Shown in pieces: positions 18,550-27,624 of a DNA stretch of 64,000 nt. Location: NCBI GenBank assembly GCA_011525365.1, contig WTGQ01000002.1, positions 1,883,862-1,947,861 on the forward strand, in the 5' to 3' direction. This stretch comes from Acidobacteriota bacterium. Its GTDB lineage: Bacteria > Acidobacteriota > Thermoanaerobaculia > Multivoradales > Multivoraceae. A model generated the notes under the pieces. The model worked only from the letters and a program-made list of their open reading frames with translations, made no database searches and had not been told where the DNA came from. The translations under genes and the position numbers were made by a program. Every line of letters begins with the position of its first letter. Position 1 is the stretch's first letter.

Positions 18550-18627
18550 CTCGTTTTCTCTTTGGGACTCGGGTCCGTAAGGTTCGCGTTCTCCGAGCCA
18601 AGGGGCAACCCCGGCCGGCGGCGCAGT

Positions 18628-19467
18628 CTACAGTTGGTCGGCCGGGTTGTCGAGTTGCTGCAGGGCCAGGACTGCTTCGTCCGAGTCCGGATACTCCTGT
18701 CTGACGCGAAGCAACATCTCGTTGGCCAGGTCACGTTCGCCGAGCTCAATGTGCGCGACGCCGATGCGGAGCATGGAACTGGCCACCTTGTCGCTGTCCG
18801 GATAGCGCTCAGCGACACGTCCCAGCTCCTCGATGGCAATGCGAAACCGCCCTCGTTCCATGTAGGACTCTCCGAGCCAGTACTGGGCATTGTCAGCGTC
18901 CTCGCCGTTGGGGAACGTGCCGAGGTAGCTCTCGAAACCGATCGCCGCCTGTTCGTAGTCCCCGCTCAGGTAGCTCTGGTAGGCGGCGTCATAAAGGGCC
19001 TTGGGCTCAACCGACTCGGCGGGAGTGGTCTGGCGGTTGGCCTCGAGCTGCTCGCTGAGAGTGGACAGGTAGGTCTCCTGGCGCTCGAGCTGACCCTGGA
19101 GGAGGTTCAACTCGTCGTTCATCTGCCCAATGCGTTCGAGGGACGCGTTGAGGGTCTGTCGCTGCTCCTGGGTTGACGTTCGCAGGGCTTCGACCTCGAC
19201 AATGATCTGGCGGAGATCCTCCTTTAGGTCCGCCCTGGCGCTGACGTCGCTCTCGAGCAGTTGTTCGACGCCACGAAGGACGACCTCCAGGTCGTCACGG
19301 GTGGACGCTTGGGACCGAAACGCATCGAGCTTCTGCTCGAGGGCGGCCAGTCCCGCCTCCAGTTCCGTCAACTGGGTCGACGATGTGCAGGCCGGCACTG
19401 GCGCCAGGAGGACTACCGCCAGCGGGAGATGCCAGAGGGACTCCCGGCCAGGAAGACGGGGAATCAT
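18628..19467 (-). CDS. cpoB: Cell division coordinator CpoB (YbgF)
   Basis: CpoB links Tol-Pal driven outer-membrane constriction to septal peptidoglycan synthesis. The 279-residue protein has an export segment ending in VPAC, so it may be a lipoprotein; E. coli CpoB is soluble periplasmic. About 110 residues of coiled coil follow (LTELEAGLAALEQKLDAF and on), then TPR repeats YDAAYQSYLSGDYEQAAIGF, NAQYWLGESYMERGRF and SMLRIGVAHIELGERD. It is the last gene of the tol-pal operon. Confidence 0.93.
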   Translation of the reverse strand: MIPRLPGRESLWHLPLAVVLLAPVPACTSSTQLTELEAGLAALEQKLDAFRSQASTRDDLEVVLRGVEQLLESDVSARADLKEDLRQIIVEVEALRTSTQEQRQTLNASLERIGQMNDELNLLQGQLERQETYLSTLSEQLEANRQTTPAESVEPKALYDAAYQSYLSGDYEQAAIGFESYLGTFPNGEDADNAQYWLGESYMERGRFRIAIEELGRVAERYPDSDKVASSMLRIGVAHIELGERDLANEMLLRVRQEYPDSDEAVLALQQLDNPADQL

Positions 19468-19528
19468 GTGGGTGAAGCGACGCGGCCCGAACTGGAGCGA
19501 AGGACTCGCCGGAGGGCCGGGCCCCGGG

Positions 19529-20107
19529 TCACATGCGGTCGGTTACGCGGAAGTAGGCGCGCCGGTTCAGTTGCCAGCAGTCCTCGTTCGACTCCTCGCA
19601 CTGTGGCCGCTCCTCTCCATAGCTGATCGTCTTCAGACGATCGCCGGAAATGCCGAGGGAGGTGAGGTAGTCGCGAGCCGAGTTCGCTCTGCGGTCGCCA
19701 AGGGCCAGGTTGTAGTCGTTCGTGCCCCGCTCGTCGCAGTGACCCTCGATCGTGATGACGAAGTCCTCACCGTCCTGGCTCTTGAGGAAATCGGCGTTCT
19801 TGCCGAGTTGAGACCGGGTCGCGTCGGTCAGGGTCGCCTTGTCGAACTCGAAGTAGACGTCCCCCAGGAGGCCCTTTCCGTGGACCTCCTCGTTCGCTTC
19901 CACGATGTCCTCGGACCACGGCGAGACGTACGCGGGCTCGACCGGGGGTTCCGGCGGCGGCGGCACGGGTTCCGGTGGCGGCGGTTCGGCCGCGGGCGGC
20001 GGCGGTGGTGGCGGCGGGGGCGGTTCGGGTTCCGCCTTCTTGCAGGCCCCGATGGCCAGCAGGACGAGAGCCGACAGGAAGAGTGCAGAGAACCTTCTGG
20101 CCAACAT
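19529..20107 (-). CDS. pal: Peptidoglycan-associated lipoprotein Pal
   Basis: Pal anchors the outer membrane to peptidoglycan. The lipobox is VLLAIGACKK. The next ~45 residues are an unusual Pro/Glu linker that includes ten prolines in a row. The OmpA domain follows (VYFEFDKATLTDATRSQL ... ITIEGHCDERGTNDYNLALG, RRANSARDYL), with the residues that bind diaminopimelate. I chose ATG 20107, which has AGGAG upstream and gives a compact signal; the frame is open to 20161. Downstream of tolB and upstream of cpoB, as in other Tol-Pal operons. Confidence 0.95.
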   Translation of the reverse strand: MLARRFSALFLSALVLLAIGACKKAEPEPPPPPPPPPPAAEPPPPEPVPPPPEPPVEPAYVSPWSEDIVEANEEVHGKGLLGDVYFEFDKATLTDATRSQLGKNADFLKSQDGEDFVITIEGHCDERGTNDYNLALGDRRANSARDYLTSLGISGDRLKTISYGEERPQCEESNEDCWQLNRRAYFRVTDRM

Positions 20108-20215
20108 ACCGGGACTACTCCTAAAGCCTGGAAGCTTGGTTCGTTTCGGTTCCATAGACACTACCAGAGCGGTGCGCCGGCGGCAACAGCAGAATCTCCA
20201 GGGCCCTCGATACGG

Positions 20216-21598
20216 TCAGTCGAAGTAACCGGACCAGGAGGGCGAGTAGTTGTTTCCGCGCGTGGTCACCTGCCGCATGTACCGACCGTCTCCGCTCATG
20301 ATGTAGATCTGGCGACCGCGTCCCCGCTGGCGCGACTCGAAGACGACCCACTCGCCATTGGGGGAGAACGTCGGGTACTCGTGGCTGCCGGGCCCGGTCG
20401 TCAGCAGCTGATCCTGACGCGTGACCAGGTCGACGACCGCGATGTCGAACCGGTCGCCGCGTTCGGTACGTCGGGCGTAGACGAGTTTGCTGCCGTCGGG
20501 ATGCCAGGAGGCACCTTCGTTGTACCTGCCCTCCAGGGTCACTCGCTGAAGATCGCTGCCGTCCATGCCCATCACGTAGATCTGCGGGGTTCCGGAACGG
20601 CTGGAGGTAAAGGCGATCCGGCTGCCGTCGGGTGAACATTCGGGATTCGTGTCCTCGCCGCTCGAGCGGGTGATCTGCCGGGGTGTGCCGCCGCCGCGCT
20701 CAACGGAGAAGACCTCCGTGCTGCTCTTGCCAGCGCGGCGGACCGGGCGCGAAAAGAGGACCGTCTCGCCGTCCGGGCAGACGCTGGGCGAGTACGCGGG
20801 CTGCTCCTCAAAGACGATCGCCGTCTTCCGGCCGGTCGTGAGGTCGGCCCAGTAGACGCCGGGACGCCCCTGGAAGTACGAGAGGTAGGCCAGCCCGCTG
20901 CCGTCGACGGCCCAGACCGGCGAGAGACTGGTCGAGATGTGGCCGGTGATCCGGCGCTGGGCGTGACCGTCATAGTCCATGAGGAAGATCTCCTTGCTTC
21001 CCTGGCCTTCGCGGTCCGAGACGAAAGCGATCGAGGTCATCGCGATGCCGCGGCGACCGGTGAAGTAGAGGACGACTTCGTCGGAGAGGGCGTGCGCGAT
21101 TCGCCGGGCCAGGTCGATGCCTCCGCTGAACCGCTTGCCAAGGATGAACTGGCCGCTAGCCAGGTCGTAGACCCGCCCCTCGAGGATCAGCTCATCCGCG
21201 TTCAGCTTGAACTCTGTCAGGAGAGCGACCTCGTTGCCGTACGCGCGGTACTGCTCCAGATCCCTGGCGCGATCGCCGCTCAGGCGGATGGACGAGAGAA
21301 CTTCCGGACCCTGGACATCGAACAGCTGGGTGAAGGCCAGATCCTCGCGGAGGGTCTGTTCGAGCTCGTGCATCGCGTCGAGGAACTCCGGTCTCGCGCC
21401 GGGAGGGCGCCCGGCGCGCGGAACGGCGAGATTCAGACGTACCGCGGCGTCAGGTTCGAGGACGATCTGGAGGTCCGAAGGGCTCCTTGCGGGAGGCGCA
21501 GCGGCCGCTTCCGGCCCTGTCTGGGCCAGCGCGGGAGCCATGGCAACGAGGCAGGGCGCAGTCCCCAGGATCATGATGGAAAGGGCTGGAACTCTCAT
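20216..21598 (-). CDS. tolB: Tol-Pal translocation protein TolB
   Basis: TolB is the periplasmic beta-propeller that exchanges between Pal and the inner-membrane Tol complex. A signal peptide (ILGTAPCLVAMAPALAQ) is followed by the N-terminal TolB domain (FTQLFDVQGPEVL ... ADELILEGRVYDLASGQ). Next come at least five PD40 propeller repeats such as VWAVDGSGLAYLSY, SPDGSRIAFTSSRSGTPQIY and FSPNGEWVVFESRQRGRGQ-like. At 460 residues it is slightly longer than E. coli TolB. A GAGGAGCAGAGG site precedes the ATG. Confidence 0.95.
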   Translation of the reverse strand: MRVPALSIMILGTAPCLVAMAPALAQTGPEAAAAPPARSPSDLQIVLEPDAAVRLNLAVPRAGRPPGARPEFLDAMHELEQTLREDLAFTQLFDVQGPEVLSSIRLSGDRARDLEQYRAYGNEVALLTEFKLNADELILEGRVYDLASGQFILGKRFSGGIDLARRIAHALSDEVVLYFTGRRGIAMTSIAFVSDREGQGSKEIFLMDYDGHAQRRITGHISTSLSPVWAVDGSGLAYLSYFQGRPGVYWADLTTGRKTAIVFEEQPAYSPSVCPDGETVLFSRPVRRAGKSSTEVFSVERGGGTPRQITRSSGEDTNPECSPDGSRIAFTSSRSGTPQIYVMGMDGSDLQRVTLEGRYNEGASWHPDGSKLVYARRTERGDRFDIAVVDLVTRQDQLLTTGPGSHEYPTFSPNGEWVVFESRQRGRGRQIYIMSGDGRYMRQVTTRGNNYSPSWSGYFD

Positions 21599-21614
21599 CC
21601 TCTGCTCCTCGTTC

Positions 21615-22397
21615 TTACCGGATCGTCATCGTTACACCGAGGCTTGGCTTCCGGAAGGACCGCGGAAGCGGCAGCACCGGCGACGCGCGCTCGATCGCCC
21701 GCAAGCCCGCGTTGTCGAATCGCGTGACTCCGGAAGACCGGAGGAGTTCCAGGTCACTGACGGTGCCGTCGGTCGCGATCCGAAAAAAGACCACGGCCTC
21801 CACCCCTTCGATCGGCGGCCTGGTCCAGCGGGCCTTGATCGCGGCTATCAGCCGGGATGTGTAGTAGGCGTAAGTGAAGTCCTCGCTGTCGTAGCCGACC
21901 ACGGGCGCCTCGGCATCGTCGGCACCCGCGAGCGCGTCGTCTACGGTGCGTGCGGGCTCAAACGGCCGGTCCAGCCGGGGGCGTTCGGGCTCCGGTTCGG
22001 GCTCGGGCTCTGGAGGAGGCGGCTCGGGTTCGGGCTCCGGTTCGGGCTCGGGGGCGAGCGTCGGCACGTCGGGTGGCGGCTCTTCGGGCGCCGCTTCCGG
22101 TTCGGGTGCGGGAAGGGCCTCCGGTTCCGGCTCTTCCTGGGGAGGCGGCGGGGGAATGGGCTCCGGCCGGATGGTCGGCAGGCGGACGATCTCAAGCGGC
22201 TGTCGTTCCAGATGGGTCCGCTCGGCGAACAGCCCGGGTCCGAACAGGAGTCCGCCAATCAGGGCGATGTGCAGGGTCAGCGACGCCGCCAGGCAAGGCC
22301 GGTTCAGACCCAGGCCGCGCTGCTCCCGGCCCGCGAGAGCGCGTTCGAGCGGAAGCGTGCGGTCGTCCTGGTGCTGCAAAGGGGTCTCGGGCCTCAA
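21615..22397 (-). CDS. tolA: TolA/TonB-type energy transducer
   Basis: The 260-residue protein spans the inner membrane once (AASLTLHIALIGGLLFGPGLF). It then has a Pro/Glu-rich periplasmic rod of about 75 residues (repeated EPEP). It ends in a TonB-like C-terminal domain (YYTSRLIAAIKARWTRPP, VFFRIATDGTVSDLELLRSSG). Position between tolR and tolB argues for the TolA role, although the C-terminal domain is TonB-like in sequence. Its ATG overlaps the tolR stop. The proline runs should stall ribosomes without EF-P. Confidence 0.85.
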   Translation of the reverse strand: MRPETPLQHQDDRTLPLERALAGREQRGLGLNRPCLAASLTLHIALIGGLLFGPGLFAERTHLERQPLEIVRLPTIRPEPIPPPPPQEEPEPEALPAPEPEAAPEEPPPDVPTLAPEPEPEPEPEPPPPEPEPEPEPERPRLDRPFEPARTVDDALAGADDAEAPVVGYDSEDFTYAYYTSRLIAAIKARWTRPPIEGVEAVVFFRIATDGTVSDLELLRSSGVTRFDNAGLRAIERASPVLPLPRSFRKPSLGVTMTIR

Positions 22398-22813
22398 TCC
22401 GCTGGTTCTACGACGAGGGACACGCGATGAATGTCCGCACGCTCAAGAACGTCGAGCACGTTGATGATTCTTCCGTAGGGGACTTCCTCGTCTCCCTTGA
22501 CGAAGACCGCTTCGTAGTCGCGCAGTTCGAGCATCGGAAGCAGTCGCTCGACCAGCAGCGCGGTGGCTACCGGTTCGTCCCTGATGTAGACGAGATCGTT
22601 CTGGGCGATCGTGAGGATCAGCGGATCTTCGTCCCGGATGGCCAGCGACGCGGGAGACTCCATCTCCGGCAGCGTCACTTCGACGCCCTGGTGCAGCATC
22701 GGCGTCGCGATCATGAAGATGATGAGCAGGACGAGCATGACGTCCACCAGGGGGGTCACGTTGATGTCGGCGAGTACCGAATCGTCGCTGTCGGTGTCCT
22801 GGAAGAACGCCAT
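22394..22813 (-). CDS. tolR: TolR/ExbD biopolymer transport protein
   Basis: TolR is a proton-channel subunit with TolQ. The 139-residue protein has a short cytoplasmic start, the DINVTPLVDVMLVLLIIFMI transmembrane helix with the proton-carrying Asp in PLVDVMLVL, and a periplasmic domain ending VSLVVEPAD. It lies 22 bp after tolQ and overlaps tolA. Confidence 0.94.
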   Translation of the reverse strand: MAFFQDTDSDDSVLADINVTPLVDVMLVLLIIFMIATPMLHQGVEVTLPEMESPASLAIRDEDPLILTIAQNDLVYIRDEPVATALLVERLLPMLELRDYEAVFVKGDEEVPYGRIINVLDVLERADIHRVSLVVEPAD

Positions 22814-22835
22814 TCTCTTCCCTCCGGGAGCGGGC

Positions 22836-23525
22836 TCAGCCGAAGTTGCGTTCGGCCAGGTTCAGGAACTCCAGCGTGAAGTCGTCCATTTCGGCGCGCA
22901 ACTGGCGAAGCCTGGTAGCCAGGTAGTTGTAGCCGACCAGGGCGGGAATCGCGGCAACCAGGCCGGCTGCCGTGTTCACCAGCGCCTCGGCTATGCCAGG
23001 AGCCACCGCGGTGATCGTAGCCGTGCCGGTGGTTCCAATGTCGTTGAACGCGATCATGATTCCCCAGACTGTGCCGAACAGGCCGATGAACGGGGCCGCC
23101 GCGGCAGTCGTGGCCAGCCATGAAGTGTTGCGCGCGAGAACCCGAAGTTCGACGTTGGCAGCCCGGCGGAGAGTCCGCTCGAGGCCCATCAGCGACTGCA
23201 GGCGCAGGCCCTCGTCGTCTCCGTGGGGCTCCCGCAACGCCTTGATCTGCGTGTCGATTTCCAGGTAGCCGGCCTGAAACAGTCCGACCAGGGAAGCAGC
23301 CCGGTGGCCGGACGCGGCCTTACCGATCTCGCTGAAGCGGGCGGCCTTGCGGAAGAGGGCCAGGAAACTCCGATTCTGCCGGGCAGTGCGCCGGAACAGC
23401 AACAGACGCTGAAAGAGCACGTACCAGGACGACAGCGACATGAGCACCAGGATCCCGAGGACGATCTTCGCCACCGGACCCGAGCGGAGAAAGAAGTGGA
23501 TGACCGCGGAGTCGCCGGTGGCCAT
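22836..23525 (-). CDS. tolQ: TolQ/ExbB proton channel protein
   Basis: Three transmembrane helices are visible. The first is VAKIVLGILVLMSLSSWYVLF. The conserved pair is WLATTAAAAPFIGLFGTVWGIMIAF and ALVNTAAGLVAAIPALVGYNYL. The order Q-R-A-B-Pal-CpoB identifies it as TolQ rather than ExbB. The start is uncertain. ATG 23525 gives MATGDSAVIHFFLRSG, which looks right, but no Shine-Dalgarno is present, and in-frame GTGs about 40 nt upstream would add a hydrophobic N-terminus. Confidence 0.88.
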   Translation of the reverse strand: MATGDSAVIHFFLRSGPVAKIVLGILVLMSLSSWYVLFQRLLLFRRTARQNRSFLALFRKAARFSEIGKAASGHRAASLVGLFQAGYLEIDTQIKALREPHGDDEGLRLQSLMGLERTLRRAANVELRVLARNTSWLATTAAAAPFIGLFGTVWGIMIAFNDIGTTGTATITAVAPGIAEALVNTAAGLVAAIPALVGYNYLATRLRQLRAEMDDFTLEFLNLAERNFG

Positions 23526-23580
23526 CAGGGTGGCGACGGGTATGGCGAACGAAAGCACCGTCACGAAAGGTACCAGACAG

Positions 23581-23596
23581 ATAGACAGACGTCTAT
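23581..23596. repeat. Short inverted repeat in the tolQ/etfB divergent region
   Basis: ATAGAC (23581-23586) and GTCTAT (23591-23596) are reverse complements around AGAC, upstream of the tol operon. It may be an operator. No promoter elements can be placed with confidence in this ~180-bp gap. Confidence 0.3.
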
Positions 23597-23705
23597 GGCT
23601 TCGCGTCACCGGCTGGCCGGCGGCGGGCCTCGGCGCACGTCCTTGCGACGCTATGCTCGCGCGCCAGGCAGAGTGTGACGGAGAGAAGTGGCGTGGGAGG
23701 AAGCG

Positions 23706-24518
23706 TTGAGGATCGGCGTCTGCATCAAACAGGTACCGGACACGGACTCGCACCTGCGGGTCGCCGACTCCGGACGGGGAATCGACGACAGCAACGTGAA
23801 CTGGGTCATCTCCAGTTGTGACCTGTGCGCGCTGGAGGAGGCGCTCGTCCTGGCTGAGGCAGAAGTGTCGCGCGGCGAGGAACGGCCCGAGCTGGTCGTG
23901 TTCAGCCTCGGTCCGGCGCGGGTCGAGGAGGCGCTGAGAAAGGCCCTGGCGCTGGGTGCCGACCGCGCCGTTCACCTGGCGGACGAAGCGCTCCAGGGAG
24001 GCGACGCGCTCTCCGACGGGCGCGCCCTGGCGGCGGCGCTTGCGGGAGAACACTGCGACCTGGTGCTGGCCGGCGCCCAGTCGGACGACCTCGGACAGGC
24101 GGCGACTCCGGCTGTGATCGCCGAGATCCTGGGTTGTCGCTACGCCTGGCTGGTCATGGCGGTCGAAAGGGACTTGCGCAAGCGCTCGCTGCGCGTCGTG
24201 CGGGAGCTGGAAGGGGGGATGAACGAGGTGTTGAGCTTGGAGTTGCCGGCCGTGCTGGCGATTCAGGCGGGTATCAACAGACCGCGTTTCGCTTCCCTGA
24301 GGGGAACGCTTCAGGCCCGCAGGAAGCCACTGCGCCGCGAGGACTGCTCGGGTCTGGGCGTGGGGCCGGGGGCCGTGGGAGCGGCGGGCGCCGGGATTGA
24401 GACCGAATCCGTCAGCCTGCCACCGGCTGGCGCCGGTGGCGTGGTGATCGAGGGCGCCTCAGCCCAGGCGTCCGCCGAGGAGCTGATCGCCCATCTCGAG
24501 CGGGAGGCGGTGCTCTGA
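23706..24518 (+). CDS. etfB: Electron transfer flavoprotein, beta subunit
   Basis: EtfB binds AMP and, with EtfA/FAD, carries electrons from acyl-CoA and other dehydrogenases to the quinone pool. It begins MRIGVCIKQVPDTDSHLRV and has CALEEALVLAE, the VFSLGPARVEEALRKALALGADRAVHL core and LAGAQSDDLGQAATPAVIAEILG. The C-terminal recognition-loop region is recognisable. I chose TTG 23706 because GGAGG lies 5 nt upstream. It is 270 residues. Its stop overlaps the etfA start. Confidence 0.94.
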   Translation: MRIGVCIKQVPDTDSHLRVADSGRGIDDSNVNWVISSCDLCALEEALVLAEAEVSRGEERPELVVFSLGPARVEEALRKALALGADRAVHLADEALQGGDALSDGRALAAALAGEHCDLVLAGAQSDDLGQAATPAVIAEILGCRYAWLVMAVERDLRKRSLRVVRELEGGMNEVLSLELPAVLAIQAGINRPRFASLRGTLQARRKPLRREDCSGLGVGPGAVGAAGAGIETESVSLPPAGAGGVVIEGASAQASAEELIAHLEREAVL

Positions 24519-25447
24519 ACGCGGCGGCGCCCGTCGTATGGCTGGTCGAAGGCGCAGGCGGCGGACCGGGGGCGCAGGAGGTTCGCGCCTGCGGAAGGTC
24601 GCTCGGCGGGAACTGCCGGGTCGCCCTTCTGGATGAAGAGCGGCTCGGCCCCTACGCGCCGGCACTCTACGCCGAGGCGCTCCGGGCCCTCATCACGCAG
24701 GGGGACGGCGAGGATCCTAACGAGCCGATCGTCGTTCTCCTGCCGCACACCTACCAGTCCGCCGAGTACGCGCCACGACTTGCGATACGGCTCGGCGCCG
24801 CCTACATCGCTTCGGTGAGCGGGGCGACGACGGACGATGGCGGCGTCCTGCGTTTCCGGCGGTCCATCTTCCAGGCCAGGTTGCGGGCAGAGGTCCGACC
24901 GAAGAAGCGAACCGTAGTCGCCACGGTGCAGATCGGCGCGTTCAGCAGCGCCGATCCGGCGGCGCCGCCGGACGACGTCTTCGAGGTCGGTCGGCCGGCC
25001 GACTCCGAAGAACACCGGGAGCGCGAGATTCTTGGCCGGGAAGCTGCGAGCGCCGGCGGCGTGGACCTGGCGGGCGCCGAGCGGATCGTGACCGCCGGCC
25101 GTGGGGTCGGCGGACCGGATGAGGTCGCCGTCGCGGCCGACCTCGCCGCGGCACTGGGCGCCGAACTCGGAGCGAGTCGCCCCGTCGTCGACAACGGCTG
25201 GTTGCCCCGTGAGCGCCAGGTCGGATCGAGCGGCCACATTGTCGCCCCGAACCTCTACGTCGCCCTCGGCGTATCCGGCTCGATCCAGCACCTCATGGGC
25301 ATGAGCGGCTCCCGCATCATCGTCGCCGTCAACAAGGACCCCGAGGCCCCCATCTTCAGCGTCGCCCACTACGGCATCGTTGGCGACCTCCACGACGTCG
25401 CGCCGGCTTTGACGCGCCTGCTCGAGGCGCGGCGTCGGTTGGTGTAG
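24515..25447 (+). CDS. etfA: Electron transfer flavoprotein, alpha subunit (CTG start)
   Basis: EtfA holds the FAD. The C-terminal domain is textbook: [56 protein letters not shown]. Read from CTG 24515 the protein is 310 residues with a complete N-terminal domain ([15 protein letters not shown] ... [20 protein letters not shown]). No ATG, GTG or TTG lies in frame between the upstream region and GTG 24815, which would delete the first 100 residues. CTG 24515 overlaps the etfB TGA (CTGA). GGGAGG at 24502-24507 lies 7 nt upstream, so a CTG initiation codon is the best reading. Confidence 0.9.
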   Translation: MNAAAPVVWLVEGAGGGPGAQEVRACGRSLGGNCRVALLDEERLGPYAPALYAEALRALITQGDGEDPNEPIVVLLPHTYQSAEYAPRLAIRLGAAYIASVSGATTDDGGVLRFRRSIFQARLRAEVRPKKRTVVATVQIGAFSSADPAAPPDDVFEVGRPADSEEHREREILGREAASAGGVDLAGAERIVTAGRGVGGPDEVAVAADLAAALGAELGASRPVVDNGWLPRERQVGSSGHIVAPNLYVALGVSGSIQHLMGMSGSRIIVAVNKDPEAPIFSVAHYGIVGDLHDVAPALTRLLEARRRLV

Positions 25448-25529
25448 CACCCGTCCGCCGGTGGGGTGGGACGGCCTGCCACCTGCAGTGCCGGATCGGG
25501 TGCTTCGGAGAAAGCGCGAAGAGGCGCCG

Positions 25530-26354
25530 CTAGTCGAGCAGACGGCGGAGCTCGAAGAGAGCAAGAGAGGCGGCGACGGTGGCGTTCAGGGATTGGACGG
25601 CGGGAGCGGTGGCGATGGAGAGCAGGACGTCGGCGCGGTCCAGGAGCGGGGTTGAGAGACCTCTGCTCTCGCTGCCGACGGCGAGGATGGTCGAGCCGGT
25701 AGGGGAGAGGTCCGGTGGCGTGGCATCGCTGGAGAACAGCGGAACTGCGGGCGGCGAGTCCGGGTCCGCGCAGGCGGGCGTCAGGGCCAGGCAGCGGGCA
25801 TCTGAAGGGATTCGGTCCGCGCCGACGTCGGTCCATAGCGGAATCCGCAGGAGACTTCCGGCGGAAGCTCTGAGTGCTCGAGGGTGACTGGGCCGGGCGG
25901 TGCCCGGAGAGAGAAGAAAGGACGCGGCGCCGGCGGCTTCGGCGGACCGGGCCATGGCGCCGAGGTTGCCTGGGTCCTGGATGCCGTCGGCGTAGAGATG
26001 AAGCCCGGGATCAAGTAGGGGGGCTGTGTTCTCGGCCGTCTTCCAGGTGCCAGGCGGTTCGGCAATGGCGGCGATTCCCTGGGGAGCGTCCGCGTCCGCC
26101 TGTTCCCGGAGGCGTTCGGGGTCGATCGAGGCGGCACGGGTACCGGACTCGCGCTCAACGTGGTCTACGAGTTCGCCCCGCCGGGCGTGGAAGCCGGGGG
26201 TGACCAGCAGGTGGAGCAGGGTGACGCCGGCCTCGGCGGCGGCTGTTGCCAGGTGGGGGCCCTCGAGAAGGAGGAGATCGGTGCGCCGTCGTGCGTGGGC
26301 GTTTCGCAGCTGCAGGATGGTGCGCACCTGGGGGTTGTTCCGGCTGCGGATCAT
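25530..26354 (-). CDS. SpoU/TrmH-family RNA 2'-O-methyltransferase
   Basis: This SPOUT-fold enzyme methylates a ribose in tRNA or rRNA with SAM. The N-terminal substrate-binding domain begins MIRSRNNPQVRTILQLRNAH and has LLLEGPHLATAA. The catalytic domain has the three SpoU motifs: DGIQDPGNLGAMARSAEAAG, ILAVGSESRGLS and VQSLNATVAASLALFEL. The target nucleotide cannot be read from sequence. I chose ATG 26354 because the N-terminus then matches the family. TAACAT ends 7 nt upstream, fitting a leaderless message. It is divergent from metK and converges on etfA, with an 82-bp gap that has only a weak 6-bp hairpin. Confidence 0.92.
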   Translation of the reverse strand: MIRSRNNPQVRTILQLRNAHARRRTDLLLLEGPHLATAAAEAGVTLLHLLVTPGFHARRGELVDHVERESGTRAASIDPERLREQADADAPQGIAAIAEPPGTWKTAENTAPLLDPGLHLYADGIQDPGNLGAMARSAEAAGAASFLLSPGTARPSHPRALRASAGSLLRIPLWTDVGADRIPSDARCLALTPACADPDSPPAVPLFSSDATPPDLSPTGSTILAVGSESRGLSTPLLDRADVLLSIATAPAVQSLNATVAASLALFELRRLLD

Positions 26355-26367
26355 CACCGCGATGTTA
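26355..26367 (-). promoter_or_regulatory. Putative leaderless -10 of the SpoU methyltransferase gene
   Basis: On the minus strand TAACAT (26367-26362) ends 7 nt before the ATG at 26354. No Shine-Dalgarno is in the gap. Confidence 0.4.
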
Positions 26368-26432
26368 CGCAGTGCTTCGAGGTGGAGGGTGGACAAGACC
26401 GGAGCCGATGAAGTTGGTATGGTTCGCTGCCG

Positions 26433-27614
26433 ATGGACACCCGTGCAAGTGGAATACGGCGTCTGTTCACGTCCGAGTCGGTGACCGAGGGTCATCCCGA
26501 CAAGGTCGCGGATCAGATTTCTGATGCCGTGCTCGATGCTGCGCTGGGGCGCGATCCGGAGGCCCGAGTCGCGTGCGAGACGCTGGTGAGCACGGATCTG
26601 GTGCTGCTCGCGGGCGAGATCACGGTTCGTTCCGGCGGTTCCGCGATCGACTTCGACGCGGTGGCCCGGAAGACCATCCGGGACATCGGCTACACGGACG
26701 CCGGGGTTGGATTCGCCGCCGACGACTGCGAGGTGCAGGTCCGGCTCGATCCCCAGTCTCCGGACATCGCCCTTGGCGTCGACACCGGCGGCGCGGGCGA
26801 TCAGGGATTGATGTTCGGCTATGCGTGCCGCGAAACCGCGGAGTTCATGCCATTGCCTATCGTCCTCGCGCATCGCCTGACGCGACGCCTTGCCGAGGTG
26901 CGGCGCGAGGGCGAGGCTCAGTGGCTGCGGCCGGATGGCAAGTCCCAGGTTACGGTGGAGTACGACGAGAACGGGGGGCCACTACGCGCGCACACGATCG
27001 TCGTCTCGACACAGCATGCGCCCGGCGTTGCCCTGGACGAGATCCGCGCGTTCGTTCGGGAACGCGTGGTCCGGCCGACGATGCCTGCCGACCTCTATCG
27101 GGAGAACGGCACGCAAGAGACGAAGCTCCTCGTCAATCCGACTGGCCGGTTCGAGGTCGGCGGTCCCCAGGGGGACTGTGGGCTGACGGGTCGGAAGATC
27201 ATCGTCGATACCTACGGTGGCGTCGGTCACCACGGCGGCGGCGCGTTCTCCGGCAAGGATCCAACCAAGGTGGACCGCTCCGCCAGCTACATGGCCCGTT
27301 ACGTGGCGAAGAACCTCGTGGCGGCCGGGATGGCCGATCGGCTGGAAGTCCAATTGGCGTACGCCATCGGCGTCGCCAAGCCGGTTTCGGTGTACGTGGA
27401 CTCCTTCGGAACCGCCCGCGAGGGCGTTTCCGACCGGCTACTCGAGGAGATCGTCGTGAGCGAGTTCGCCCTGGAGCCGCTCGCGATCATCGACGAACTG
27501 CATCTGCGTCAGCCGCGCTACCTCCAGACCGCGGCCTACGGACATTTCGGCCGGTCCGAGTTTCCCTGGGAGCAGGTCGACCGGGTCCCCACGCTTCGCC
27601 GCGCGGTCGCCTGA
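26433..27614 (+). CDS. metK: S-adenosylmethionine synthase
   Basis: MetK makes SAM from methionine and ATP. All signatures are present: [20 protein letters not shown] near residue 13, [16 protein letters not shown] near 115, [25 protein letters not shown] near 260 and [13 protein letters not shown]. Length 393 is standard. There is no Shine-Dalgarno before ATG 26433, but TATGGT ends 9 nt upstream, so translation may be leaderless or nearly so. No SAM riboswitch is visible in the 78-bp upstream gap. It converges on lptFG with a 10-bp gap. Confidence 0.97.
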   Translation: MDTRASGIRRLFTSESVTEGHPDKVADQISDAVLDAALGRDPEARVACETLVSTDLVLLAGEITVRSGGSAIDFDAVARKTIRDIGYTDAGVGFAADDCEVQVRLDPQSPDIALGVDTGGAGDQGLMFGYACRETAEFMPLPIVLAHRLTRRLAEVRREGEAQWLRPDGKSQVTVEYDENGGPLRAHTIVVSTQHAPGVALDEIRAFVRERVVRPTMPADLYRENGTQETKLLVNPTGRFEVGGPQGDCGLTGRKIIVDTYGGVGHHGGGAFSGKDPTKVDRSASYMARYVAKNLVAAGMADRLEVQLAYAIGVAKPVSVYVDSFGTAREGVSDRLLEEIVVSEFALEPLAIIDELHLRQPRYLQTAAYGHFGRSEFPWEQVDRVPTLRRAVA

Positions 27615-27624
27615 CCGGGGCGCG

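Noticed and set aside
25448..25529. Rho-independent terminator between etfA and the SpoU methyltransferase
   Set aside because: CCGTCC/GGACGG (25451-25474) can pair, but only over 6 bp with a 12-nt loop, and no T-run follows.
26355..26432. Possible SAM riboswitch before metK
   Set aside because: The 78-bp gap contains no recognisable SAM aptamer and also has to serve the divergent methyltransferase gene.
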